A DNA stretch of 15,000 nt from Aphanomyces cochlioides (GCA_019828595.1 JAHQRK010000039.1:80001-95000); one strand, 5' to 3'. Positions 1-10,225 are shown, numbered from the stretch's first letter. Program-made: numbers and translations. The notes: a model not told the origin generated them from the letters alone.

Positions 1-436
1 TGGAATACCGGAGTTTCACTTGATTTTATTGTGATGGAGTCTCTGTTATGGCTTCTAGCACACAAGAAAGTCCGTCAAACGATGGGGGGAAACGAATCGG
101 TTAAGCAGCGGTATGGTATCATCCGCGGGCCAAGGTGTTGTATGACGGTAGTTTAAATATTCTGTCGTTGGTGAAGTGCGGTTATCCTCGAGATAATTTA
201 GTAGCCTAAAGGTGAAATGGGGTTGTTTTGGACAAGGAAATGACTTTACGGTTGTAGACTTGTTTGGGGCGGCCCAGTAGTAACTAAATCCAAACGTGAA
301 TGACTTGGAGTTGCCTCTGTTCTGAAAGGAACCACTTTGAAATCCACATTATATTAAAATGGCTGATACACTGGGGTCCCTTAAGACTTGGTGAAAATCG
401 GGTTGTCTTCCGAAATGACTTGGTAATATATAGTAA
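1..436. other. left-flank sequence with degenerate repeat traces
   Basis: No gene is supported here. The stretch is T- and G-rich and contains scattered diverged copies of the motif seen downstream (forms of GAATGACTTGG near 298 and 414). This suggests that the 194-bp repeat starting at 437 has older, decayed copies upstream. No splice signals, RNA gene or long reading frame stands out. Confidence 0.5.
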
Positions 437-815
437 TTTGGAATACTTTGGAAGGTCGCCTTACTGAATTGGTAGTGTACCGTGTGATTCAAAGCAATGG
501 AATGACTTTGGCATTTTTGTCAGATGAATCAAGTTGTTTCGAGTCGCAAGGAGGATTATCAAATTGGTCTGGGGAATGGCCAATTTATTTCAAGTTATGG
601 AATGACTTGGAGGACAAAGGAATCAAGTTATTTGGAATACTTTGGAATGTCGCCTTATCGACTTGGTAGTGTATCATGTTACTTGGATGCAATGGAATGA
701 CTTTGGCATTTTTGTCAGATGAATGAAGTTGATTCGGGTCACAAGGAAGGACTGCTAAGATGGTATGGGGAATGGCCACTTTATTCTGGATAATGGAATG
801 ACTTTGAAAATGATT
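437..815. repeat. 194-bp tandem repeat, two diverged copies
   Basis: Copy 1 starts at 437 and copy 2 at 631; both open with TTTGGAATACTTTGGAA. A second shared block (AATGGAATGACTTTGGCATT, then TTTTGTCAGATGAAT) lies at 496 in copy 1 and 691 in copy 2, an offset of 195. Further matches follow, such as GGGGAATGGCCA...TTTAT. Divergence is substantial, so this is an old tandem duplication. Short open frames across it (448-669, for example) are by-products of the repeat, not genes. Confidence 0.85.
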
Positions 816-1168
816 ACTAGACTTGAGTAAGTCGACAACTTGGTCTTTACTGGGTATGTGACTAGGAAGGCATCAGAGACTTTGGCAAATTTGTCGAATG
901 CAAGGTGTTTGTCCGATATAAGTTGGTGTTATAGCGACATGGACTGGGGTCTATATGGGGTTGTTTTGAGTACTGGAATGACTTTGGCGATTGGATCGTC
1001 GGAGGCATCAAGGTATTTGGGACGACTCTGGCTCTAGGAAGTGTTGTGAAAAGCCAATTATGTTGGGTGAAGGCTGTGATTTGTCAAAGTAAGATAGACT
1101 TGGTATGTTGAATGCCAAGTCGATTGCAGCTACTTGGGGGATTTTATTTTCCAGGTAGCTAGCGAGGA
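816..1168. other. degenerate continuation of the left repeat region
   Basis: No gene is supported. The motif TGGAATGACTTTGGC recurs near 974, and CAGAGACTTTGGCAAATTTGTCGAAT near 873-898 resembles the CTTTGGCATTTTTGTCAGAT block of the 194-bp unit. A third, heavily decayed copy is therefore likely. Nothing else was recognised. Confidence 0.4.
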
Positions 1169-1192
1169 GGGCCTATGTTTTTTTATAGGCCC
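1169..1192. repeat. perfect 8-bp hairpin with T-rich loop
   Basis: The arm GGGCCTAT (1169-1176) is followed by an 8-nt loop GTTTTTTT and the exact reverse complement ATAGGCCC (1185-1192). The stem does not extend further. Function is unknown; a fold-back remnant or a structured transcript end are both possible. Confidence 0.8.
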
Positions 1193-1395
1193 AAGAATGA
1201 GAAGGGGAGATTTCATTTGTTCTACGAACATTCGGCCCATATACACTAACAAAGTCAATCACGTGTCGAAATGGCAGTCTGCACAGCCAACGAGGCAGAT
1301 AGAGCGTGCTGACAGAGCTCTAGGCACGAGAAAGAAGTGTTTACTGAGCTGTAGGCACAGAAAAGGACCATTTTGACTCGATTCCATCGAAAAAA

Positions 1396-1646
1396 GACAA
1401 TTCAAACGCGTGAGAATATGGAATAAATGGGCTGTCTAGGCTGCTACCATGACAGAGACCACAGAGTAGTGTCAAGGAACACAGGATGTGGCTAGAATAA
1501 ATGACATTTCAAACACGTGAAAATATGGATCGAATAAATTCAAGTGCTTCCTAGGCTCTAGGTGGCGTCTAGTGGAGTATAGGCATACTGACAGCACAGG
1601 AAGAAGCTAGATCACTCCATAAAAAGACATTTCAAACGCGTGAAAA
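1396..1646. repeat. diverged ~107-123-bp repeat with ACGCGT/CACGTG core
   Basis: The conserved core GACAWTTCAAACRCGTGARAA begins at 1396, 1503 and 1626, giving spacings of 107 and 123 bp. The intervening sequence shares words such as CTAGGCTCTAGG, GGCACAG and GACAGAG. Two cores contain ACGCGT (1406-1411, 1636-1641); the middle one has CACGTG instead (1514-1519). ACGCGT is the fungal MluI cell-cycle box recognised by MBF and CACGTG is a bHLH E-box, but binding here is only inferred. Confidence 0.65.
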
Positions 1647-1789
1647 TTAAATTCGAATTCAATTCCAGTCGAGACGCAGTCAGGAGGTAGCATAGGTAGT
1701 AGTCCTGCAGTAAAAGTAGGTAGCAAGGAGGTGAATATTTCAAAGTTAAATAAAAGTAGACTTAGATATGTATATTAGAGGTAGTAGGT
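1647..1789. other. sequence immediately upstream of the 5S gene
   Basis: AT-rich, with short AGTAG/GGTAG repeats (about 1683-1790). Fungal 5S genes depend mainly on internal promoter elements, so no strong upstream promoter is expected, and I see none apart from the TATAT at about 1770. Confidence 0.4.
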
Positions 1790-1836
1790 ATAATCGGCCA
1801 TATTAGCCCGAGTGAACCATACCCCGTTCGCTCTAT
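1790..1836 (+). rRNA. 5S rRNA gene, 5' part (nt 1-47), split by LINE insertion
   Basis: This is the first 47 nt of a 118-nt 5S rRNA gene. It has the universal GGCCATA at nt 7-13. The 28 nt between that motif and CCGTTCG match the spacing in fungal 5S, where the counterpart is CCGTCCG. It cannot fold alone. ATAATCGGC (1790-1798) pairs with GCTGATTAT at 11136-11144 to give nine-pair helix I with one G-U. AGCCCG (1805-1810) pairs with CGGGCT at 11083-11088 to give helix II. The rest of the gene lies about 9.2 kb downstream beyond the LINE. The halves fit so well that the gene was probably intact at insertion. It is now disrupted, since transcription from here would run into the LINE. Confidence 0.88.
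1824..1836 (+). repeat. target-site duplication, left copy (13 bp)
   Basis: CCGTTCGCTCTAT is identical at 1824-1836 and 11061-11073. Bases outside differ on both sides: C versus A on the left, G versus A on the right. That makes the duplication exactly 13 bp, a usual length for target-primed LINE integration. It corresponds to 5S nt 35-47. Confidence 0.85.
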
Positions 1837-1917
1837 GACTTTCGTTTTTGCTTTGTAGGTTAAACTACCACAGCCCCCAACGGAAAATCTTGCTTTTTAG
1901 GTGCTTTCGACAACGTC
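1837..1917 (+). other. LINE 5' UTR
   Basis: These 81 nt separate the left target-site duplication from the ORF1 ATG. The stretch is T-rich, with CTTTCGTTTTTGCTTT (1839-1854) and a similar CTTGCTTTTTAGGTGCTTTCG further on. It should hold any internal promoter of the element, but I recognise no defined promoter motif. Confidence 0.6.
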
Positions 1918-4442
1918 ATGGCCTCTAGCGCGGAAAAAACCATCCTTTCGACGGTGTCTCGATTCGCTCAACGTGAATCGACGCCTGACCCTAGCCAAGC
2001 GACGCCCGGTCCGAGCCGAGAAGCCGCTGAAAAACCTCCTTCCTCTAGGAACAGCGCCGCTGCGTCCGACTCTCTTCGTAGGGAAAATGTTTCCAACCAA
2101 GATGGTGTTGACTTAGGTGGTGACACTGGTCCAAATATGGACAAAAAAAAAGGACCCGATGATGCAGGAATGGGTATGGATATTAATGGTTCCAACGAAA
2201 AACCTGCCTCTGACGCCAATGGTGGCAAATTACCCAAGGATTCTGACAAGCCTGGGGAGAATATTACCCATCCTGACGGCACCCCTCATGGACGAGTTTT
2301 ACCTAATTCGAAAAATCCCTCCAAAGATGGGACAAACTCTCCTGCCAAACCCTCCAACCCCAAAAAACAAGCTTCGTCCAACAACGAAGGCAAAAAGACC
2401 AACTCGAAGAAAAATAATGTATGGGAAGGAGCCCGCCATGTGAAAACCCAATTGGTTCGCAACACTGGTGGGCATCCCATTGACGACTCTGAATTGGAAG
2501 AATTAATTCGACAAGCTCGAGAATTCCGCCAAAACCCTACTGCTATGGATGAATTCATTGAAGACATCTTGAAAACTCCATCCTCGAAGGCTTGCACTGT
2601 GGACATTCCTCTGGGAGAAGCTTTCCGTCAAGTCAAGGACTACCAAATCCGAGCGAATTTAATTACCCAAAACCCGGGTACGCTTTGGGAATCGAAATTC
2701 AAGGAAATTCTGTTCCACAAGAAAAACCCGACTACTCTCTCTTTGACGTTTTATGACGATGATCTATTGCGCAAAACTTGTGGAACCTCCCTTCCTTCGT
2801 CTGGGAAAACAAGAATTTACTGTGCCTGAATATTCTCACTCGAAACTTTATTTTATTACTTTCAACAACCTGGTGGATCACGATATTCAAAAAGCGATTT
2901 TGAAAAAGTTGGAAGAGCTCACTCACTGCGTCATTGTTGGTTTTAACCCCAGTACTGACAATTTATTACGCTCGACCCAATTTCGAGTCCTTTTTGACTC
3001 CGAAACTCCTCCTTTGGCATTGGTACCAGATGATGGAGGCGAGCCTCTGAGAGAAATCGAGATCCAAACCAAGTTTATGTTTTTCAACATAAAATTCGGT
3101 CCCTCAATCAAACGGTCCCTCCCAGCGTTCAAGCTAGACTGGAAAAGCCAAACAAAAAGACGACGCTAAAAAGAATACAGACCAAGTCGAGGAAAACGCT
3201 ACAGAGGAAAAAACTGATGCTCCCGAAAATCCATCGACAGAAAACCAAACACCCAACACCCCGAAGGAAAATACTGGCACAACTGGAAACTCCGAATCCC
3301 CTAATGCCGATCCCAAGGAAAATCAAAATGGCAAGGAAAACTTTGTCGACCTGTCAAGCGATGTGGACATGGAACAAGAGGAGAAATCAAATATCGAAGA
3401 GGAAGAAATGGTAGCTCAACCCAAGAAGATATTAAATCCTCCACAATCACCCAAGGGCTCGAGCGAGAATAATATTATTCTCACAGACAAACCCAATTTA
3501 TCCCAGGACGAATTTAAACCAACTCGAGCCGGTTTTATTCAAGGTCCCCAATACAAAATATCAGCTACCTCGATTCCAACACAAAATCGATTCGCTATCC
3601 TCAGCTCAGACGACTCTGACGTGACAACATCAGGCACAACGGTTCCTCGATTCCATCTTGATATCGTTCCTACCGACACGCTCAAAAAACGTCCTGCTTC
3701 GTCCCCAAAATCAACGATACCCAAAAAAATTCCAGCCTCTACGAAACCAGCAGGAGCCAAAGTGAAGGCTCAAATCACAGAGCTGAAGAAAAAACTGAAT
3801 GAATCTACCAACCCATTGGTATTTCATGATGAAACCCTCAACCAACCTGGCTTTATTGGAAATATCTATATGGACCCAAAATCTCGCAAAATCGCATCCA
3901 ATTTAATTGCCTCGAGAGGAATTATACGTTTAATGGCTGGGGAAAATCCCATGCAAGCTATTGATGAAGAACGATTTACCTCGTACTACCAAAAACAGCA
4001 TGGCCCTCCTCCTCCTGAAAATTACAGCCCCACAAATCTATTCCAAAGTTTGTGTCCAAATGACGAAGACTACCACATGAGAAGATCTCTAGCAGCAATC
4101 GATCTATTTCTGTCCAACAGAGCACCTGAAGCTTATACGAACGATGAGTATATTAATCTGTGCCTGAAAGACAAAGTCCACCGTTGGCCCAATTGCAATT
4201 TAATCACGGACGCCTCCTTGATTAAATTAATTTCCAGTCCTGCTGCTGGAAACCTGGTGCAACATCATAAAATTGAAGAAGAGTTGAGCCATATTGTGAA
4301 AGATCTGGCACTCCAAACAATTGACCCTACGAAGTGTTTTGACTCGGATACTGATGCCTTGTTAACTTTACTTCCGGACGAAAAGGCTCCTGAACTCGAC
4401 TACAAAGAACTTGGCGATGGTGACAATGCAGACTCCAATTGA
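1918..4442 (+). pseudogene. LINE ORF1 (Gag-like protein), two frameshifts
   Basis: ORF1 would encode about 840 residues; its likely role is binding the element RNA. The start ATG at 1918 lies in a good context (ACGTCATGG). It reads in frame 1 to about 2770, frame 2 to about 3140 and frame 3 to the TGA at 4440-4442; each shift equals one extra base or two lost. The first ~165 residues are rich in Ser, Pro, Lys, Asn and Asp and look disordered. A helical stretch follows (DDSELEELIRQAREF). The middle part (LYFITFNNLVDHDIQKAIL...FRVLF) has the strand-helix-strand look of an RRM-type fold, which is inference. Then come a Lys/Glu/Asn-rich linker, the segment NRFAILSSDDSD and a helical C-terminus. 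I see no CCHC zinc knuckle. The second shift lies in A-rich DNA (GGAAAAGCCAAACAAAAAG), a plausible slippage site. Confidence 0.75.
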
Positions 4443-4542
4443 CTCGCCAACACACAAAATCAATTAAAACCACAATCACCACACCCCGACCCAAACCAAC
4501 ACAACGACTTGAAGTCAAAAAATCAAAACCCAAATATTAATC
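4443..4542 (+). other. G-poor linker between ORF1 and ORF2
   Basis: This 100-nt stretch has only five G residues and is dominated by A and C. It separates the ORF1 stop from the ORF2 ATG at 4543. Such a stretch should be largely unstructured in RNA, which could matter for how ORF2 is translated (reinitiation or internal entry). That role is inference. Confidence 0.6.
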
Positions 4543-7500
4543 ATGACCGTGACCACAATTAACGCGCTACCACAAGCCATTATCGACTGGGATATTAGCT
4601 TGTTTTCTCTCAACACAAATGGTCTCTCCAATTCTTTCCACCAACTTCTCAAGAACTTTCTCCTCAAAAACTCTATCTCACTTATCCAAGAAACTCGACT
4701 GCCTTACCCCAGCGACCATGGCAAAATCAATTTCTACTGGAAAAAACATACCAACCAACAAGGCCTTTCTTCTACGAGGAGCCAATTTATTCCATCAGCA
4801 ATACCTCTCATCCTACTGGAGGCCTTGCTACATTTATTCATCCTGACTGCCCTCTGGACAATTGCACCAATTTAAACCACTCTTGGGACAAACCTCTCCT
4901 CCGTGGTCGTTATTTACTTATATCGGCCACTCTGGACAATATCCCGGTTTTTATTCACAACATCTATGCTCCGTACGACTATCACGACCGTGTGGATTTT
5001 TTTAATGATCTGCCTCGCGATTTTCCACCCGAAGCTTTTCATATTGTTGGTGGCGACTTTAACGTTATTTTCTCCCCAACATTAGATTCATGCCGTCCTT
5101 CGACTCATGCGACCCATGGCTCATATGACCTCAACCTATGGCTACAAGATTTACACCTCGTTGACATTTTCCGTCAACAAAATCCACTGAAACGTGCTTT
5201 CACAAGTCCAAAATTTGTCAATCGGCTTGACTATATTTTCATCTCGTCTGCTATGGCATCCCTACGTCATCTGAAATTTCGTCACCTGGAACTAATTCCT
5301 CATGCTGACCACACTCCCTGCAAATTATTGACCAAACGTCCAGCAGTATCAATGGGACCTGGTCCATGGAAAACACCACAATGGGTTCTCAACAATGACA
5401 AGGCCAAATTAATTATCTCTCGTCAACTTGAAACCTTCCTTACCGAGACCCAATTAAACTCAAATGTTGGTCTACATTTCGACACCATGATCACCAACAT
5501 GGAAATCAATTAAAATACCTACACGACGAGTTGGTCGAAAATCAACAAAGGCCTCTCAAGAAATTATCTATGGATTTGGCTTTATTGATTCGGGATTACC
5601 AAAACGCCCCATGTGCGTCCTTGATGGCACGTATCAAAACAATTCAAGCTGCCATACATGAATATCATGACAGGAAAAAAGTCCTACGGGAAGATACTGC
5701 TATGCAAACTCATCTCGAGAAAGCGGAAAGGTGTACCCAATTTCACCTGAAGCCACCTCGCACAATCCCTTTACAAAAATCTCCCTTCAAGGCACTCAAA
5801 ATGTCCAATGGAAATATTGCTTCTGATCAACAATCAATTTCCTCGACACTCCACGAGTTTTATTCTGACCTGTATGGCGACCATGAGGCAGTTGACAAGG
5901 AAAGAATGGCCAAGTATTTAAAAACACTGATATCTCGCCGACTCAATATCGACGACAAGAGATTTATTGGGGCTCCTCTCACGGCAAACGAATTTTATTT
6001 TGCCATTAAACACTCCAAACGGAATTCGACACCCGGACCAAATTCACTGCCCTACGAAATCTTGAAAATGTTTCCCCATGAATGGTCCCTGGCTTTGGAA
6101 ATGCTATACTATTACCAAATCAACTCTCACTCCAACTTGGCACCCTCCCAATTGACAAGTTAAATTGTACTGCTGTACAAAAAGGACGACAAACTACTCC
6201 CAAAAAATTACCGTCCCATCAGCTTGGTCAATATCGACGTGAAAATCCTCACAATGGTCCTTGCAGAACGAATGCAGAGAATCATTCAGTCGATAGTCCA
6301 CCCGGATCAAACAGGTTTTATTCGTGGTCGATCAATCCAAACCAATTTACTGCGCTTGGAAGACCTGAATCACTTTATGAAGTTTTATCCCTCCGAGTCT
6401 ATTGTGGCCCTCTTGGACTTTGAAAAAGCCTTTGATAGGGTCAACCATTCCTATTTATTGGCAACCCTGAAGGAATTTAATTTTCCACCGTCCTTTCTCA
6501 ACATGGTCAAAGTGCTTTATTCAAATCGTCGTGGACGAATTATTGTCAATGGACATTTATCCAACCCATTTAAGATCCAACGTGGTGTTTTACAAGGCGA
6601 CCCATTATCACCTCTTTTATTTGTCTTGGCGCTAGAACCTATGTGTTTAGCCATACGCAAGAGAAAAGATTTGGGCATACGAATTGGTCATCACACTCAC
6701 ACCGGGAGCTATTATGCAGACGACTCCCAATTGTACTCCAAAAATACATCGACGTTGCAACTCCAACTCGACATCGTCAGAAAATTCTGTGATATCTCTG
6801 GTTTCAAGTTAAATCTCTCCAAGACAGAATTATTAACCCATGCCAATTTACCTCCAGACCTGGCACCTTTGGCTATTACTGATGACAAACCTGCTAAATC
6901 GTTGGGCCTTTTAATTTCTCCCAACATCACAGCCACAACACGTTTAAATTCGCTATTGGAGAAATTGGTCTCAAGAACACAACTATGGTCTTATCGAGCA
7001 CGAACCCTACCCGGAAAAGTGACAATCCTAAGGTCAATTTGTTTTCCTGTGCTCTGGTATCAACTCCAATTTATTCCGATCGACAAAGAATATGCCAAAC
7101 TATTCGACAAGGTCGCCAAGCAATTTATTCACGGCGATACAATTGATCCATATTCGACTCAACGTCATTTGCATCAATTCAACTCGGACATTATTTTCCT
7201 TCCAAAAGCACAAGGTGGTCTCGGATTTAAATCGTCTACCCACTGGTGGTCAAAACTACACCGGGTCATGACCTTTAAATGCTTCAAGCTACTCCTAGCA
7301 CCACCTCACAACTCGTATGGTCAAACGAAATTGCCAACATGGCTATCCATTGGAGAATATTTACTCTCCAGAGCCTTCAGTCCATGGGGAAATTTTTATG
7401 ATCTCCTTTTCATGAGTCCACACTCTAGTATGTACAAAGCCATATCACACCAAGATAAGGTTCCACCTCTCTGGTCAGCATTTACTCGACTATGGTTATC

Positions 7501-8626
7501 CTTATCTCCAACCCCACTTAAATTTCCCACAGTACAAGTCGATGGAAATTTTCCACTTTGGCACAATCAATTCTTACCCTTGGAGAAAACTGTCTTTGAA
7601 CACTGCTATCCAAAGACTTATGATTATGCTGTATCACTGGCAAAATTAAAATTTACCCATGTTCGCCACCTACTCGATGAAAATGGCAATCTTATGGATC
7701 GGAAAATCCTGTTAGATTGGATTAAATCTCAATGCTCAAGACGCCATTTAGCCACTCCCGATCATAAATGGTGGTATGCTCTACACGGAAGACTTAAGTC
7801 TATCCTACCATCTCCACCCGAGGACACAGAAATTAATTTTCGTCAGCCTACACCTTATCGGCAAACGGCTACCGAAATTACTTGGGCTGGAAATTTTAAA
7901 GATGGCTTTTTACCCTTTATTGATGCCACCTTGGATGATTTAACTCATGAATTTAAATCCAAATCAGCTCAGGAGGTTTTACCCACAGCGCATTTATTGG
8001 TACCCTCGGATTTTTATGCCCACAAGGAAAATATTAAAGTGGTCGCATTCTACAGGCAGCCCAAATTTATTCTGCCAACGTATAGTGCTTTCATATATCG
8101 ACTGCTTATACGAGCCTTACTTCTCCGATACAAATTCAAGTACTCGGACGATATCCCGAACACTTGTATTTTTTGTCATGAAGTGGAGACGTATAAACAT
8201 TTCACCTTGGACTGTCCATATACTCGAGCATGTTGGAGTCCATTTAAATCCATGGCCAGATCCCTTAACTTTACTTGGCCAACTACCATGGAAAAAATAT
8301 TCTTCTCTCCTATAGCACTCCAAGACAAAGACCTCCAAGCTGGATTTAATTTGCTGTGGCCAATTTTTTTATCTTGTATTTGGTATACAATATGGAAAAC
8401 TCGGTGCGACCGGATTTACCGTCCAGATTTACCTAACAAAACACCTATGACGATATCCAGCTTAGCAGGACACATTATAAAGCGGCATCTGTACCAAGTC
8501 AATCGAGCCTCCTTGGACGACTCCACGAAGGCTTCCTTGACATCGGTGCTTCATAGTTTGCACCAGAATGAGTGGTTCTCTGCCCAAATCTTACCACAAT
8601 CTCAAAACGAGACCTTGGAACCTTAA
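4543..8626 (+). pseudogene. LINE ORF2: endonuclease, reverse transcriptase, CCHC finger (broken)
   Basis: ORF2 would encode about 1,360 residues that nick target DNA and reverse transcribe the element RNA. The endonuclease domain (about residues 10-260) shows LFSLNTNGL, LIQETRLP, GGLATF, IYAP, GGDFNVIFSP, RLDYIF and a final DH. The reverse transcriptase shows NYRPISLVN (about 555), TGFIRGRSIQTNLL, LLDFEKAFDRVNHS (about 625), GVLQGDPLSPLLF and YYADDSQLY (about 724), so the catalytic aspartates are present. A finger CIFC-x7-H-x4-C (first Cys codon at 8165) lies near residue 1,208. Breaks: frame 1 to 3 near 4745-4770, frame 3 to 2 near 5505 (each like one lost base), and an in-frame TAA at 6161-6163 just before IVLLYKKDDK. 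From 6164 the frame is open to 8626. I see no RNase H domain. Confidence 0.9.
6164..8626 (+). CDS. intact portion of LINE ORF2: reverse transcriptase and CCHC finger
   Basis: This is the uninterrupted part of ORF2 (over 800 codons) after the in-frame TAA at 6161. It holds most of the reverse transcriptase, from the NYRPISL motif through YADD, plus the thumb and the long C-terminal region with the CCHC finger. It lacks the endonuclease and the most N-terminal RT blocks. It has no natural start codon, so it is listed to mark the preserved reading frame rather than an independent gene. Confidence 0.7.
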   Translation: MVLLYKKDDKLLPKNYRPISLVNIDVKILTMVLAERMQRIIQSIVHPDQTGFIRGRSIQTNLLRLEDLNHFMKFYPSESIVALLDFEKAFDRVNHSYLLATLKEFNFPPSFLNMVKVLYSNRRGRIIVNGHLSNPFKIQRGVLQGDPLSPLLFVLALEPMCLAIRKRKDLGIRIGHHTHTGSYYADDSQLYSKNTSTLQLQLDIVRKFCDISGFKLNLSKTELLTHANLPPDLAPLAITDDKPAKSLGLLISPNITATTRLNSLLEKLVSRTQLWSYRARTLPGKVTILRSICFPVLWYQLQFIPIDKEYAKLFDKVAKQFIHGDTIDPYSTQRHLHQFNSDIIFLPKAQGGLGFKSSTHWWSKLHRVMTFKCFKLLLAPPHNSYGQTKLPTWLSIGEYLLSRAFSPWGNFYDLLFMSPHSSMYKAISHQDKVPPLWSAFTRLWLSLSPTPLKFPTVQVDGNFPLWHNQFLPLEKTVFEHCYPKTYDYAVSLAKLKFTHVRHLLDENGNLMDRKILLDWIKSQCSRRHLATPDHKWWYALHGRLKSILPSPPEDTEINFRQPTPYRQTATEITWAGNFKDGFLPFIDATLDDLTHEFKSKSAQEVLPTAHLLVPSDFYAHKENIKVVAFYRQPKFILPTYSAFIYRLLIRALLLRYKFKYSDDIPNTCIFCHEVETYKHFTLDCPYTRACWSPFKSMARSLNFTWPTTMEKIFFSPIALQDKDLQAGFNLLWPIFLSCIWYTIWKTRCDRIYRPDLPNKTPMTISSLAGHIIKRHLYQVNRASLDDSTKASLTSVLHSLHQNEWFSAQILPQSQNETLEP

Positions 8627-8738
8627 AAGGCATGTTATATTGCAACCTTTGAAGAAATTCACCTAAGTCACCCATATCAATGGGAAAACTCTAAGTGGAT
8701 TTTCTCGCGACCCACTTGGCCTTTTCATGCGTTTGATG

Positions 8739-9301
8739 GCTCGTTAGCCCCAGCTAACAGAGCTCTATGAACACACCAAGTAACTTTATCTCATGCCGAG
8801 TCGTTCACAAAATCGACTTGACTTTATCCGTTCACCCAAAATGGCAAAACTATCGACAACTCTGGCATTGCTCTGACGATCATTTCAGACATTCTAATGG
8901 TCTTCAGGGTTGCTAGACATCCCAAGCAGACAAACGCAAGCGTTAGATTGCAAAAAAGTGCAGTGGTTCTCTCACAACAACACTGAAAATTGTTACGACG
9001 TCTCCCCCTGGGGGCGAAATCTCAAAATCGAGTGCACACTTTTTGTTCGGGAAAATTGCGCCACGGTGCCTAAAAGGTTCTCCCATGTCTCCTCCTCAAG
9101 ATGTGCCAGTTTGCGAGTGCTCAAACCTCGCCAAACTCGCGAAACAAAATTCGAAAGGAAATTCGACCCGGTGACACCCATTTTGAACCGGTTTCAACCC
9201 GTCACCAAAAGTGAAATTTCTCTCGACCTACTGCGTGGATTTCTACGTTTAGTGGCTTGTTATCTCAGTTGAATCGAGCTCTATGCCGACACCAACTAGC
9301 A
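8739..9301 (+). repeat. diverged direct repeat, ~511 bp apart, in LINE 3' UTR
   Basis: TGGCTCGTTAGCCCCAGCTA then GAGCTCTATG and CACCAAGTAAC (from about 8739) match TGGCTTGTTATCTCAGTTGA then GAGCTCTATG and CACCAACTAGC (from about 9251). The weaker pair TTCACCCAAAATGG / GTCACCCAAACCGG follows at a similar offset. This looks like an old duplication. Confidence 0.5.
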
Positions 9302-9555
9302 CATATTGCAGATCTATGGTTCAAAACCACGAACCCATTTTGGACTGTCACCCAAACCGGTGAAACTCCAGGACAACTCGAACGCTTTCCCTACGGTCAC
9401 CGAGTGACATCTAGGGGTCTAGTGGGTGGCTCCACCACTTATTACGACTAGCCAAAGCGTTAGAACGCCCTGAAACATCCTGGTTTGCTCGCAATCCTCA
9501 ATTCAAAATGTCAACCGCCCATATCCACCGGCTACAAAACCTTAAGTCGGCTACA

Positions 9556-9830
9556 GGTCGCAAATCATTTCCAATCGACCGGCTATGACTCTTTTCCATC
9601 CTATCATGGCTAGACGAGTGTTTTAAGCCATCAAGAGCGATGATTGAAGCCCTGGAACCTACTTGCCGTCGCCCCGACAACTTTTGGTGAAATGGCTAAA
9701 ACTCATCGGAATGGCTCCTGAACGCAAATCAACTCCGATCGCCCAACTTAGAGTTGGAGAGGCTCGAGAATGTCCTCGCGATGGATTTGAGCTATCAAGC
9801 ACCATGATAGCAGCACAGGAACCCAACTTC
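9556..9830 (+). repeat. diverged direct repeat, ~164 bp apart, in LINE 3' UTR
   Basis: CGCAAATCATTTCCAATCGA (9559 on) matches CGCAAATCAACTCCGATCGC (9723 on), an offset of 164. Downstream, AAGCCATCAAGAGCGATGAT with CCCTGGAACC roughly parallels AGCTATCAAGCACCATGAT with CACAGGAACCC. Divergence is high. Confidence 0.5.
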
Positions 9831-10225
9831 CGATTCCAAACCATTTTGAGCCGATAAGGCTCCAAAACGACCATCGTAGCTCATTTCAGCTACACGACTC
9901 TATATGCACCGATTAATATGGTACATCCACCGCTAGCCTCCATTGATGGAGGACACCAAGTATGGCTATCTATCTCATAGCCGTTCGGAAGTTATGACTC
10001 CTTCAAATTTGGCCGCCGAGACGCCCGATTGGAAAAAACACTGGTTTTGGCTTGCGCTCTCCCGCTACACACTACCTATGGCGATTCTAATGGTGCGCTA
10101 TCCTTCGTACGTATCGTCGCTACGATTCTGCCAAGTGGCTCCATGCACCGCGGCGCCGTTCGAAATCCAGCTCCGACGATGCTCGCGCTCGAGACCTATC
10201 CGCGCATGGCGCATGTCAAAATGGC

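Noticed and set aside
448..669. Short protein gene in the left repeat region
   Set aside because: It lies across the boundary of a 194-bp tandem repeat and the frame is not kept in the second copy.
2753..3169. A separate small gene between two ORF1 parts
   Set aside because: Its sequence continues the preceding and following frames and its ATG lies inside the overlap, so it is the middle of a frameshifted ORF1.
5531..6163. A separate ORF between endonuclease and reverse transcriptase
   Set aside because: It is in the same frame as the downstream reverse transcriptase and ends at a single TAA. Upstream it joins the endonuclease frame by a one-base shift, so it is part of ORF2.
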